Positions 1-6,954 of a DNA stretch of 13,830 nucleotides are shown here, in pieces (positions within the stretch are counted from its first letter, which is position 1; each line of letters opens with the position of its first letter). The stretch spans positions 1 to 13,830 of the forward strand of contig JAGHTS010000283.1 in the NCBI GenBank assembly GCA_018065225.1. Reading direction: 5' to 3'. A program made the translations under genes and the position numbers. The DNA comes from Candidatus Phascolarctobacterium caballi (GTDB lineage: Bacteria; Bacillota; Negativicutes; Acidaminococcales; Acidaminococcaceae). A model generated the notes under the pieces. The model worked only from the letters and a program-made list of their open reading frames with translations. It was not told the origin of the DNA and ran no database searches.

Positions 1-41
1 TCTAATTGATGGGGTTTTTGTTTTTATTACAAATACAATAT

Positions 42-1007
42 TTAATTCAAGCTTTCCCTATATCTCTCTACTTCATCAACAAAACTCTGCAAATCAGAAA
101 TATTATAAAATTTTGAACGTTGGGCAGCCGCCCCCACCATTCCCTTAATATAACATCCAATATGTCGCCGAAACTCTTTTACCGCTACTTTTTCGCCCTT
201 ATATTCAACCAACATTTGCAAATGCAATAATGCCAAATCCAATCTTTCATTATCTGTCGGCTTTGATGGTAACGGCTCCCCTTTTAACCACGCTGCCAAT
301 TCCTTAAAAATCCACGGATTGCCGTCTGCCCCGCGTCCCACCATATATCCGTCCACTTTGGCAACTGCCTGCATATTTTTAGCATCTTCAACAGAAAATA
401 TATCACCATTGCCAACCACAGGTATCTTTACTGCTTTTTTCACCTCACCAATCGCCCGCCAATTGGCTTTTCCCTCATAAAACTGCACTTTTGTTCTGCC
501 GTGTACTGCAATCATACTGACACCTGCACGCTCAGCCGCCACAGCACATTCCACTGCATTAAGATGCTTGTCATCCCATCCTATACGCATCTTAACCGTC
601 ACTGGTATTTTAACTGTATCTACAATCTTGGCTAATATTTCATAAGCAAGCTGGGGATTTCGCATTAACGCACTGCCTTCACCATTAGTAACGATTTTTT
701 GAACAGGGCACCCCATATTAAAATCAATGACATCCGCACCTGCCGCTTCTGTAAACTTTGCCGCCTCTGCCAATTCTTTGGCATTATTGCCAAAAAGTTG
801 AATTGCCGTCGGCCGTTCTTCTGCTGCAATCCTTAACATATCCAAAGTTTTTTCGTTTTTATAAATAATCCCTTTCGCACTGACCATCTCGGATATAGTC
901 ATCCCACACCCCAATCTCCTTGCCAAAATCCTGCAAGGTTGGTCAGTAATACCCGCCATAGGCGCCAAAAATAATGGAACGTCCAATTCTATTTTGCCAA
1001 GTTTCAT
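42..1007 (-). CDS. dusB: tRNA-dihydrouridine synthase, DusB family
   Basis: This 321-residue protein is a flavin enzyme that reduces particular uridines in the tRNA D-loop to dihydrouridine, using FMN and NADPH in the cytoplasm. The start reads 'LFLAPMAGITDQPCR', the usual FMN-barrel opening of the family. The catalytic cysteine motif NMGCPVQK places Cys at residue 100. The phosphate-binding end of the TIM barrel (VVGNGDI, then GYMVGRGADGNPWIF) is present, followed by the C-terminal helical tRNA-binding part. Length is normal for the family. The ATG is preceded by GGAG about nine bases upstream. It is the last gene of the minus-strand cluster seen here and lies about 50 bases after coaX, with a terminator-like hairpin between. 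Its assignment to the DusB subgroup rather than another bacterial Dus rests on overall resemblance and gene context. Confidence 0.96.
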   Translation of the reverse strand: MKLGKIELDVPLFLAPMAGITDQPCRILARRLGCGMTISEMVSAKGIIYKNEKTLDMLRIAAEERPTAIQLFGNNAKELAEAAKFTEAAGADVIDFNMGCPVQKIVTNGEGSALMRNPQLAYEILAKIVDTVKIPVTVKMRIGWDDKHLNAVECAVAAERAGVSMIAVHGRTKVQFYEGKANWRAIGEVKKAVKIPVVGNGDIFSVEDAKNMQAVAKVDGYMVGRGADGNPWIFKELAAWLKGEPLPSKPTDNERLDLALLHLQMLVEYKGEKVAVKEFRRHIGCYIKGMVGAAAQRSKFYNISDLQSFVDEVERYRESLN

Positions 1008-1029
1008 AATAAATACTCCATTACTGTTA

Positions 1030-1056
1030 AAATTAAAGCCCGCCTAAGCGGGCTTT
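1030..1056 (-). terminator. Hairpin between coaX and dusB (intrinsic terminator or attenuator)
   Basis: A perfect 9-bp stem (AAAGCCCGC / GCGGGCTTT, at 1035-1043 and 1048-1056) encloses a four-base loop. On the minus strand it begins three bases after the coaX stop. The 3' arm ends in TTT and continues as AATTTTAA, a short, interrupted U-tract, so termination may be partial. No dusB promoter is obvious in the remaining 20 bases, so dusB probably depends on read-through. Confidence 0.75.
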
Positions 1057-1058
1057 CG

Positions 1059-1838
1059 TTATTCATGGTTTTTGTCATACAAAATACGTAAACCGTCCAA
1101 CGTCAAATTTGGTTCTACCACATTTATCATTTTAGATTCAGATGCCATGGAATTTGCCAATCCACCAGTTGCAACCACATAAGCATCTCCACCCAATTCT
1201 TTTTTCATACGTACTACAATACCTTCCATCAATCCTACATAACCGTACATAATACCAGACTGCATACTGCGTACCGTATTCCTACAAATTATCTTTTTTG
1301 GACGTATCAATTCAATACGTGGCAGCTTGGCCGTTTTATTAAACAATGCTTCACTGCTAATTCCTATGCCCGGAGCAATCGCCCCACCTAAATAATCACC
1401 ATTTGGCAATAATGCGTCAAAAGTCGTTGCCGTACCAAAATCAATTACAATCATTGGCTTGCCAAGTTTTCCATATTTGTCAAGTGCTGCGACAGCATTG
1501 ACAATACGGTCAGAACCAACTTCCCGTGGATTATCATAATGAACGGCAATACCGCTTTTAGTACCCGGACCGACAATCATAGGGACAATATTAAAATATC
1601 GTTCACACATATGGCAAATAGGTACTAAAACTGGCGGAACAACACTGGAAATAATAATAGCTGTAATATCTTTCATCTTAATTTTACTGTGGCCAAAAGT
1701 GCCGCACAATAAAATACCAAATTCATCAGCCGTTTTAGACCTGTCGGTAGAAAAACGCCAATGTGTTTTTAATTTGTTTTTTTCATCATAAACACCAGCA
1801 ACAATATTGGTATTTCCTACATCTATAACAAGTAACAT
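1059..1838 (-). CDS. coaX: Type III pantothenate kinase
   Basis: This 259-residue cytoplasmic enzyme phosphorylates pantothenate in the first committed step of coenzyme A synthesis. Type III kinases belong to the ASKHA fold and usually need a monovalent cation. The N-terminal phosphate loop DVGNTN is at residues 6-11. The pantothenate and catalytic region is GPGTKSGI followed by DNPREVGSDR, with the likely catalytic Asp at 109. The second phosphate motif VIDFGTATTFD follows near 131-141, and GGAIAPGIGIS near 151-161. Length fits the family. The ATG follows a G-rich Shine-Dalgarno stretch (AGGGGGCGGG). The gene lies about 30 bases after birA; a birA-coaX pairing is common in Bacillota. Identification is secure. 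Confidence 0.97.
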   Translation of the reverse strand: MLLVIDVGNTNIVAGVYDEKNKLKTHWRFSTDRSKTADEFGILLCGTFGHSKIKMKDITAIIISSVVPPVLVPICHMCERYFNIVPMIVGPGTKSGIAVHYDNPREVGSDRIVNAVAALDKYGKLGKPMIVIDFGTATTFDALLPNGDYLGGAIAPGIGISSEALFNKTAKLPRIELIRPKKIICRNTVRSMQSGIMYGYVGLMEGIVVRMKKELGGDAYVVATGGLANSMASESKMINVVEPNLTLDGLRILYDKNHE

Positions 1839-1869
1839 TTGCCCGCCCCCTAATTATTCATCCATAAAT

Positions 1870-2658
1870 TTAGTTTACAGACCGGATAGAAACATCCCCT
1901 GCAACAACTTTTACCCTTTTCCCGTCCTTACGCTCCACAATTAACATTCCGCCGGCATCAATATCTATTGCCCTGCCAAAATAAGTTTCATCTTGTGCTA
2001 TCACCTTTACATCTTTGTTCAAAGTGCAGGTCATTTGACGCCATTCTTGAAAAATATTTTCAAAACCTTCCTTTTCCGCTTGTTCAATCTTAATTTCCAA
2101 TTCTTGCAATATTTCTGCCAACAACAATTCCCTGCCAAATTCCTTAGTTGCTTCTGTGTGCAATGAAATTGCAATATCCTTAACATCATCGGGAAAATCA
2201 CTTTTGTCAACATTGGTATTTATCCCTATGCCAATTACAACAAAATTAAGTTTGCCATATTCAGCATTCATTTCCGATAAAATGCCCACCAATTTTTTAT
2301 TATTAAGCAAAATATCATTAGGCCATTTTATTTTCGCATCAACACCGCAAATTTTATTAATTGCTTTCGCAACAGCCACCGCTGCCATCAATGTACATTT
2401 AGGTGCTTCTTCAGGTACAAACTTTGGACGAAACAGCACACTGAACCAAAGCCCTTTCCCTTTGGGCGAAAACCATCCCCGTCCCAAACGACCTTTTCCT
2501 GCATTTTGTTCTTCTGCCAAAACTACTAACCCATTTGGTGCATTTTTCACGCCTAATTGTTTGGCGACCTTATTGGTGGAATCAACACATTCATCATAAC
2601 ATAAGTTTTGCCCCAACCATTTAGTTTTTAACAGTGAGTTAAATTTCTGATGTATCAT
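1870..2658 (-). CDS. birA: Biotin--[acetyl-CoA-carboxylase] ligase without DNA-binding domain
   Basis: Biotin protein ligase makes biotinyl-AMP and attaches biotin to a lysine of carboxylase carrier domains. The adenylate loop AGKGRLGRGW lies at about residues 53-62, KWPND at 111-115, and KKLVGIL, holding the catalytic lysine, just after. A small C-terminal domain follows. From the ATG at 2658 the protein has 262 residues and begins almost directly with the catalytic domain ('KTKWLGQ...DSTN'). The N-terminal winged-helix repressor domain found in many Bacillota BirA proteins is absent, and the upstream DNA encodes the intact FtsH C-terminus, so there is no room for it. The start is uncertain: 2658 and an in-frame ATG at 2709 both lie inside ftsH and neither has a clear Shine-Dalgarno sequence. 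Translation is probably coupled to termination of ftsH, whose stop is at 2639-2641. Confidence 0.93.
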   Translation of the reverse strand: MIHQKFNSLLKTKWLGQNLCYDECVDSTNKVAKQLGVKNAPNGLVVLAEEQNAGKGRLGRGWFSPKGKGLWFSVLFRPKFVPEEAPKCTLMAAVAVAKAINKICGVDAKIKWPNDILLNNKKLVGILSEMNAEYGKLNFVVIGIGINTNVDKSDFPDDVKDIAISLHTEATKEFGRELLLAEILQELEIKIEQAEKEGFENIFQEWRQMTCTLNKDVKVIAQDETYFGRAIDIDAGGMLIVERKDGKRVKVVAGDVSIRSVN

Positions 2659-4501
2659 TTGCTTGTGATTCAGCTGGTATTTCCGGCTCTGGAGCAGTAA
2701 TTGTTCCATATTTCATAAGATTTTCAATTTCATCCCGTTCCAAAGTTTCTTTTTCCATCAATGCATTAGCAACACATTCAAGTTTGTCCATATTGTCGCT
2801 TAAAAGTTTTTCTGTTTCTTTATATGCAGTTCCAATAATACCACGTACTTCCTGATCTATCTCCGCTGCCACTTCTTCAGAATACTCTTTTTCACGGGTA
2901 TAATCCCTACCCAAAAATACTTGGCTTTCCCCACGCCCATAAGTCACAGGGCCAAGTTTTTCGCTCATGCCATAAGTACATACCATTTGGTGTGCCAACT
3001 GGGTTGCCCTCTGTAAATCATTAGATGCCCCGCTTGATATTTCTTTTAAAACTAACGACTCAGCAACTCTGCCGCCCAACAAAACTTTCAATTCATCAAG
3101 CATTTCACTCTTTGTCGCGTAATATTTATCTTCCGTTGGTAAACTTAAAGTATAACCTCCTGCACGTCCACGGGGAATAATTGTCACTTTATGTACAGGG
3201 TCAGTATGCGGCAATAACATCCCTAAAACAGTATGCCCCCCTTCATGATAGGCCGTCAAACGTTTTTCCTTATCACTGATAACCCTGCTTTTTCTCTCAG
3301 GTCCCATAATAACACGCTCTGCCGCCTCTTCCATTTCCGGCATACTGATACTTTTCTTATTTTTACGTGCTGTCATCAGTGCCGCCTCATTAACAAGATT
3401 GCCTAAATCGGCACCAGTAAATCCCGGTGTTCTCGCAGCAATAATATCAAGTTTTACATCTTCAGCCATCGGTTTGCCTTTAATATGCACTTTCAAAATT
3501 GCTTCCCTGCCCTTAATATCAGGACGGTCAACCACAATCTGACGGTCAAATCTTCCAGGTCTTAACAATGCCGGGTCAAGAATGTCCGGACGGTTAGTTG
3601 CAGCAATTACAATAATACCGCTATTGCCTTCAAATCCATCCATTTCTACCAACATTTGATTAAGTGTCTGCTCACGTTCATCATGTCCGCCGCCCAAACC
3701 TGCTCCACGCTGACGTCCAACTGCATCAATTTCATCAATAAAAATAATGCAAGGGGCATTCTTTTTGGCAGTTTCAAACAAATCACGGACACGGCTGGCA
3801 CCAACACCTACAAACATCTCCACAAAATCAGAACCGCTTATGCTAAAAAAGGGTACACCCGCCTCTCCGGCAACTGCTTTTGCAAGCAATGTTTTTCCTG
3901 TTCCCGGAGGTCCATATAACAAAACCCCTTTAGGAATTTTTGCTCCCAATTCATTGTATTTTGTCGGTTCTTTCAAAAATTCAACAACTTCTGACAACTC
4001 CTGCTTGGCCTCATCCGCACCTGCCACATCATCAAAACGGACTTTCATTTTATTTTCATCAACAAGACGGGCGCTGGAACGTCCAAAATTCATGATTCCC
4101 CTGCCGCCGCCACCGCCATTATTCATAATAAAGAACCATAAGCCCACAATCAAAAGCATTGGCAAAATACTGGATAAAATATTCAGCCACCACGGGGATT
4201 GGGGTTCCTTATCAATGGTAATGTCAACATGATTTTCTTCCAGACGGGACATTACAGAATTATCATTAACAGGAATTAATACACTAAATTCTTTTCCGTC
4301 ACGCAACTTACCGGTAATAGTATTGTCTAACACTACTACACTGACAACCTGATTTTTATCAACTTCCTGAATAAACTTAGAATAATTAATTTCATTCTTT
4401 TGAGCGGAAGTCGGCTTGGCTGTGGAATAATAATCAAACATCCACATTCCCACAATAACCACTAAAACATAAAAAATTACGTTTCTTAAAAATCTGTTCA
4501 A
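2639..4501 (-). CDS. ftsH: ATP-dependent zinc metalloprotease FtsH
   Basis: FtsH is a membrane-anchored hexameric AAA+ protease that degrades damaged membrane proteins and some short-lived regulators. The 620 residues show a first membrane segment (about 8-22), an extracytoplasmic domain, and a second segment (about 108-126). A Gly-rich linker precedes the AAA domain, which has Walker A GPPGTGKT (197-204), Walker B IIFIDEID (about 252-259), and the second region of homology ATNRPDILD...RPGRFDR. The M41 protease domain has the zinc motif HEGGH (419-423) and Asp495 in SNDLQRA as the third ligand. The start codon is TTG at 4499-4501, chosen because a perfect AGGAGG lies five bases upstream (4507-4512) and MNRFLRN is the usual beginning. 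The stop overlaps birA. HEGGH, where most family members have HEAGH, keeps all ligands and should be active. Confidence 0.98.
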   Translation of the reverse strand: MNRFLRNVIFYVLVVIVGMWMFDYYSTAKPTSAQKNEINYSKFIQEVDKNQVVSVVVLDNTITGKLRDGKEFSVLIPVNDNSVMSRLEENHVDITIDKEPQSPWWLNILSSILPMLLIVGLWFFIMNNGGGGGRGIMNFGRSSARLVDENKMKVRFDDVAGADEAKQELSEVVEFLKEPTKYNELGAKIPKGVLLYGPPGTGKTLLAKAVAGEAGVPFFSISGSDFVEMFVGVGASRVRDLFETAKKNAPCIIFIDEIDAVGRQRGAGLGGGHDEREQTLNQMLVEMDGFEGNSGIIVIAATNRPDILDPALLRPGRFDRQIVVDRPDIKGREAILKVHIKGKPMAEDVKLDIIAARTPGFTGADLGNLVNEAALMTARKNKKSISMPEMEEAAERVIMGPERKSRVISDKEKRLTAYHEGGHTVLGMLLPHTDPVHKVTIIPRGRAGGYTLSLPTEDKYYATKSEMLDELKVLLGGRVAESLVLKEISSGASNDLQRATQLAHQMVCTYGMSEKLGPVTYGRGESQVFLGRDYTREKEYSEEVAAEIDQEVRGIIGTAYKETEKLLSDNMDKLECVANALMEKETLERDEIENLMKYGTITAPEPEIPAESQANDTSEI

Positions 4502-4517
4502 CGTATCCTCCTAAAAA

Positions 4518-5066
4518 TTACTTTGTGCGTGCATAAACACTGCTATTTAACACGCCAATAAATGGCAAATTTCTATAATCTCCTGCATAATCCAAACCAA
4601 AACCTACCAAAAATTCATCTGGTACCTTAAATCCAACATAATCCGCTTTAAAGTCGTTAAGACGTCTTTCTTCCTTATCACACAATACACATGTCTTTAC
4701 ACTGGCAGGCGAATGCATCTGCATCATTTTAACTACCGCATTTAAAGTAATACCACTGTCTAAAATATCATCTACCACCAAAATATCTTTCCCACGCAAA
4801 TCATCTCTAACATCCAAATGTACTTTAACCGCACCACTAGTAACTGTTTCATTACCATAACTGGACACTACCATAAAATCAACCCTTACAGGCAAATCAA
4901 TCGCCCTGCTCAAATCTGTTGTAAACCATGCGGCACCTTTCAACAAACTTATGATTATCAAATTCTTCCCTTGATAATCCTTAGTTATCTCCGCCCCCAT
5001 TTCCATTACACGCTTTTTTATCTGTTCTTCTGTAAACAGAATCTGTTTAATATCGTCCTTATGCAT
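4518..5066 (-). CDS. hpt: Hypoxanthine(-guanine) phosphoribosyltransferase
   Basis: This 182-residue purine salvage enzyme transfers phosphoribose from PRPP to hypoxanthine, and probably guanine, giving IMP or GMP. The PRPP-binding signature DILVVDDILDSG lies at residues 94-105, the pyrophosphate loop LLKG at about 41-44, and the flexible-loop segment SSYGNETVTSG at about 68-78. The base-recognition stretch VPDEFLVGFGLDYAG is near the C-terminus. Length and motifs match the short bacterial HPRT family. The ATG has a strong AAGGAGG six or so bases upstream. It sits between tilS and ftsH with gaps of 9 and 16 bases, the conserved tilS-hpt-ftsH order of Bacillota, so co-transcription is very likely. 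Confidence 0.97.
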   Translation of the reverse strand: MHKDDIKQILFTEEQIKKRVMEMGAEITKDYQGKNLIIISLLKGAAWFTTDLSRAIDLPVRVDFMVVSSYGNETVTSGAVKVHLDVRDDLRGKDILVVDDILDSGITLNAVVKMMQMHSPASVKTCVLCDKEERRLNDFKADYVGFKVPDEFLVGFGLDYAGDYRNLPFIGVLNSSVYARTK

Positions 5067-5075
5067 AATTCCTCC

Positions 5076-6041
5076 TTAACTGCGAATATGTTGCTTGTTT
5101 TTCTCAACATATAATTTATGATAAGCATATCTAATTGTCAATCCCGGTAAAGCCAACTCTTTTCGTGATGTGCCTGTAAGCACCATTTTATCAACAGCAT
5201 CAATATGCACTGCACTCAATTCACAATCAAATTGCAGCAACCACTGACGAAGTACTCTTTTTCTTATAGCCAAAGGTATCTTTTCCCATTCCATAACAGA
5301 TAAATCATTGCCCTTAACCATTTTGTCAAAATATTCATTTGCCAATCCTGTCAAACAATCTTCATCTTCCTGCAAATGACCTGCTGCCTGACACAACACA
5401 TTTACCACATTGGGATTTAACTTTTTCAAAAGCGGAAATACTTCTTTTCGCAAAAAATTTCTGGAAAATTCTACATTCTCATTACTGCTGTCATCTACCC
5501 ACTGCAAATTATTATTTTTACAATAACACTCTATTTCTTCCCTTGTACACCCAAGCAAAGGTCTTAGCACACTGCCATTATCAATATGCATAGCCCCCAA
5601 GCCCTTACTGCCGGCACCACGTATCAACCGTAAAAGTACTGTTTCTGCCTGATCATTGGCATGATGGGCAGTTATAACACGGTTTGCACCATATTCATTT
5701 GCAACCGCAAATAAAATATCATAACGTAGCTTTCTTGCCGCTTCCTCTATACTTTCACCATATTTTTTCACCCGCTCCAAAACATTTACATGTTTGAGTT
5801 GAAACGGCAATTTACAATTGTAACAAAACTTTTCTACAAACTTTGCATCCCTATAGCTTTCTTCATCTCTTAACCCATGTTCAACATGTACAACCAAAAA
5901 TTCATATCCGCTGTCACTGCTTTTCAATTCCACACACGCATTGGCTAACGCAATACTATCCCTTCCGCCTGATACTGCCAACACATATTTCCCATGTTTT
6001 ACGTGTTTTTTTATCTCTTGAAGAACATTCTTCATTATCAT
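5076..6041 (-). CDS. tilS: tRNA(Ile)-lysidine synthase, short form
   Basis: TilS attaches lysine to C34 of the CAU-anticodon isoleucine tRNA, switching it from methionine to AUA-isoleucine decoding. The N-type ATP pyrophosphatase loop SGGRDS is at residues 24-29, HVEHGLR at about 52-58, and the family motif HANDQAETVL at about 127-136. The region RPLLGCTREEIECYC is also typical. At 321 residues the protein ends soon after the middle domain and lacks the second C-terminal tRNA-binding domain of long TilS proteins such as those of E. coli and B. subtilis. Short, domain-reduced TilS enzymes are known, for instance in Aquifex, so it is probably functional. The start at 6041 (ATG ATA ATG) has no clear Shine-Dalgarno sequence. 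The divIC-like gene ends 16 bases upstream, so coupled translation is likely. Confidence 0.95.
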   Translation of the reverse strand: MIMKNVLQEIKKHVKHGKYVLAVSGGRDSIALANACVELKSSDSGYEFLVVHVEHGLRDEESYRDAKFVEKFCYNCKLPFQLKHVNVLERVKKYGESIEEAARKLRYDILFAVANEYGANRVITAHHANDQAETVLLRLIRGAGSKGLGAMHIDNGSVLRPLLGCTREEIECYCKNNNLQWVDDSSNENVEFSRNFLRKEVFPLLKKLNPNVVNVLCQAAGHLQEDEDCLTGLANEYFDKMVKGNDLSVMEWEKIPLAIRKRVLRQWLLQFDCELSAVHIDAVDKMVLTGTSRKELALPGLTIRYAYHKLYVEKNKQHIRS

Positions 6042-6057
6042 TTATATATAACAACAA

Positions 6058-6384
6058 TTACTTGCTGTCTGTTTTCTCTTTCATTTTTTCATCGTCTACA
6101 ATAAAAATTGGCACCTCGTTTTTGCCAACCATATTATAGTCCTCACGGGCAATTTGTTCCACATATTCTGATGTATGCAATTTTTCTTTTTCACTCTTCA
6201 ATTTCTCTTGTTCTGCTTTAAGTTTTTCAATACGAATCTTAGTTTGGGATGTTTCATGTTGCAACTCATATAAATGCCATACCTGACGACCAATTGATGC
6301 AATACAAATCACCAAAAATACCGTAACAACATATCTCAATATTTTTCTGTCCCTACACACCTGTTTGCGTTTAGTTCCCAACAT
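6058..6384 (-). CDS. divIC: Septum formation initiator family protein (DivIC/FtsB-like)
   Basis: This small single-pass membrane protein of the FtsB/DivIC family works with FtsL and DivIB/FtsQ in the divisome. I chose the ATG at 6384 because GAGGTG lies about seven bases upstream; the frame stays open further upstream, but only by running into hup. The resulting 108 residues show a basic cytoplasmic N-terminus (KRKQVCRDRK), one hydrophobic segment at about 16-32, and a charged coiled-coil heptad region at about 38-70. The conserved tail EYVEQIAREDYNMVGKNE is also present. Position also supports the call: in Bacillus, divIC lies between the mazG region and tilS. Here it follows the HU terminator by about 20 bases and precedes tilS. 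FtsL is the main alternative, but the context favours DivIC. Confidence 0.9.
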   Translation of the reverse strand: MLGTKRKQVCRDRKILRYVVTVFLVICIASIGRQVWHLYELQHETSQTKIRIEKLKAEQEKLKSEKEKLHTSEYVEQIAREDYNMVGKNEVPIFIVDDEKMKEKTDSK

Positions 6385-6404
6385 TGCAACACACCTCAAC
6401 TCCG

Positions 6405-6442
6405 TAAACAAAATATACCCGGCCATATTTCGACCGGGTATA
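6405..6442 (-). terminator. Intrinsic terminator of hup
   Basis: A perfect 9-bp stem (TATACCCGG / CCGGGTATA, at 6414-6422 and 6434-6442) with an 11-base loop is followed on the minus strand by TTTTGTTT. It starts 12 bases after the HU stop codon. It probably ends most HU transcripts and lets a fraction through into the divIC-like to dusB cluster, for which no separate strong promoter is visible in this gap. Confidence 0.85.
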
Positions 6443-6454
6443 ACAATAACAAAA

Positions 6455-6730
6455 TTATTTGTTAACTTTGTCTTTGAATGCTTTACCAGCTTTAAAAGCA
6501 GGAACGGTCGCAGCAGCAATCTTCAAAGTAGCGCCGGTACGAGGATTCTTGCCTACACGAGCTTTACGCTTACGGGACTCAAAAGTACCAAAACCAACCA
6601 ATTGAACTTTTTTCTTCTTTGCTACAGCGCCAACAACTGCATCAATAAATGCGGTCAATGCTGCAGTAGCATCTTTTTTGCTCAATTTTGCTTTCTTTGC
6701 GATCTCTTCGATCAATTCTGTCTTGTTCAT
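6455..6730 (-). CDS. hup: DNA-binding protein HU
   Basis: HU is an abundant nucleoid protein that binds and bends DNA as a dimer with little sequence preference. The 91-residue product has the whole family layout: the N-terminal helical dimer region (MNKTELIEEIAKKAKLSKKD), the GFGTFE turn at about residues 46-51, and the flexible DNA-binding arm with its RVGKNPRTG tip. The C-terminal FKAGKAFKDKVN follows. The start has a strong AGGAGG seven bases upstream. The gene has its own promoter, an upstream structured leader and its own terminator, so it is probably expressed at high level and independently of its neighbours mazG and the divIC-like gene. Confidence 0.98.
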   Translation of the reverse strand: MNKTELIEEIAKKAKLSKKDATAALTAFIDAVVGAVAKKKKVQLVGFGTFESRKRKARVGKNPRTGATLKIAAATVPAFKAGKAFKDKVNK

Positions 6731-6803
6731 GAGAAAACCTCCTATTCTCTTGTCAAAATACTTTCACGGGTTATTTCGGTTGCAAGGCACAACCAAATCC
6801 CGT
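6731..6803 (-). promoter_or_regulatory. Structured 5' leader of hup mRNA
   Basis: Two potential RNA hairpins lie between the HU promoter and start codon. The first (6766-6803) pairs ACGGG with CCCGT, and inside that ATTT-GGTTG with CAACC-G-AAAT, leaving one bulged base and a small internal loop. It would begin about six bases from the predicted transcript start. The second (6731-6749) pairs GAGAA with TTCTC and puts AGGAGG in its nine-base loop. The first could stabilise the mRNA 5' end. The second is short and may simply present the ribosome binding site. The pairing is visible; the function is inferred. Confidence 0.45.
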
Positions 6804-6815
6804 ATTTACGTTGTT

Positions 6816-6843
6816 ATTGTAACACAAAAAGTCGTTTTGTCCA
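6816..6843 (-). promoter_or_regulatory. Predicted sigma-A promoter of hup
   Basis: On the minus strand TGGACA (6838-6843) and TACAAT (6816-6821) are separated by 16 bases, near the vegetative consensus. The start point would be near 6809, about 80 bases before the HU start codon. The position fits a separate transcription unit after mazG. Confidence 0.65.
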
Positions 6844-6954
6844 GTACCTGTGGGGAAAAATGCGTTTCATAATTAAGAAATTACGTATTTTCATACATTT
6901 CTTTACAATTTTATCAATTTTGTACCACAAAATGTGGTTTTTCAGCAATTTTCT

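Noticed and set aside
2156..2599. 147-codon plus-strand open frame opposite birA
   Set aside because: It lies wholly antisense to a secure gene, has no ribosome binding site and no recognisable protein features.
3747..4232. 161-codon plus-strand open frame opposite ftsH
   Set aside because: It mirrors the conserved AAA domain of ftsH in another frame; codon constraint of the real gene explains its openness.
6924..6938. Small hairpin ACCACA-AAA-TGTGGT after mazG, considered as its terminator
   Set aside because: The stem is only 6 bp and on the minus strand it is followed by ACAAAATTG, not a U-tract. A short T-run follows only on the plus strand, where no gene ends.
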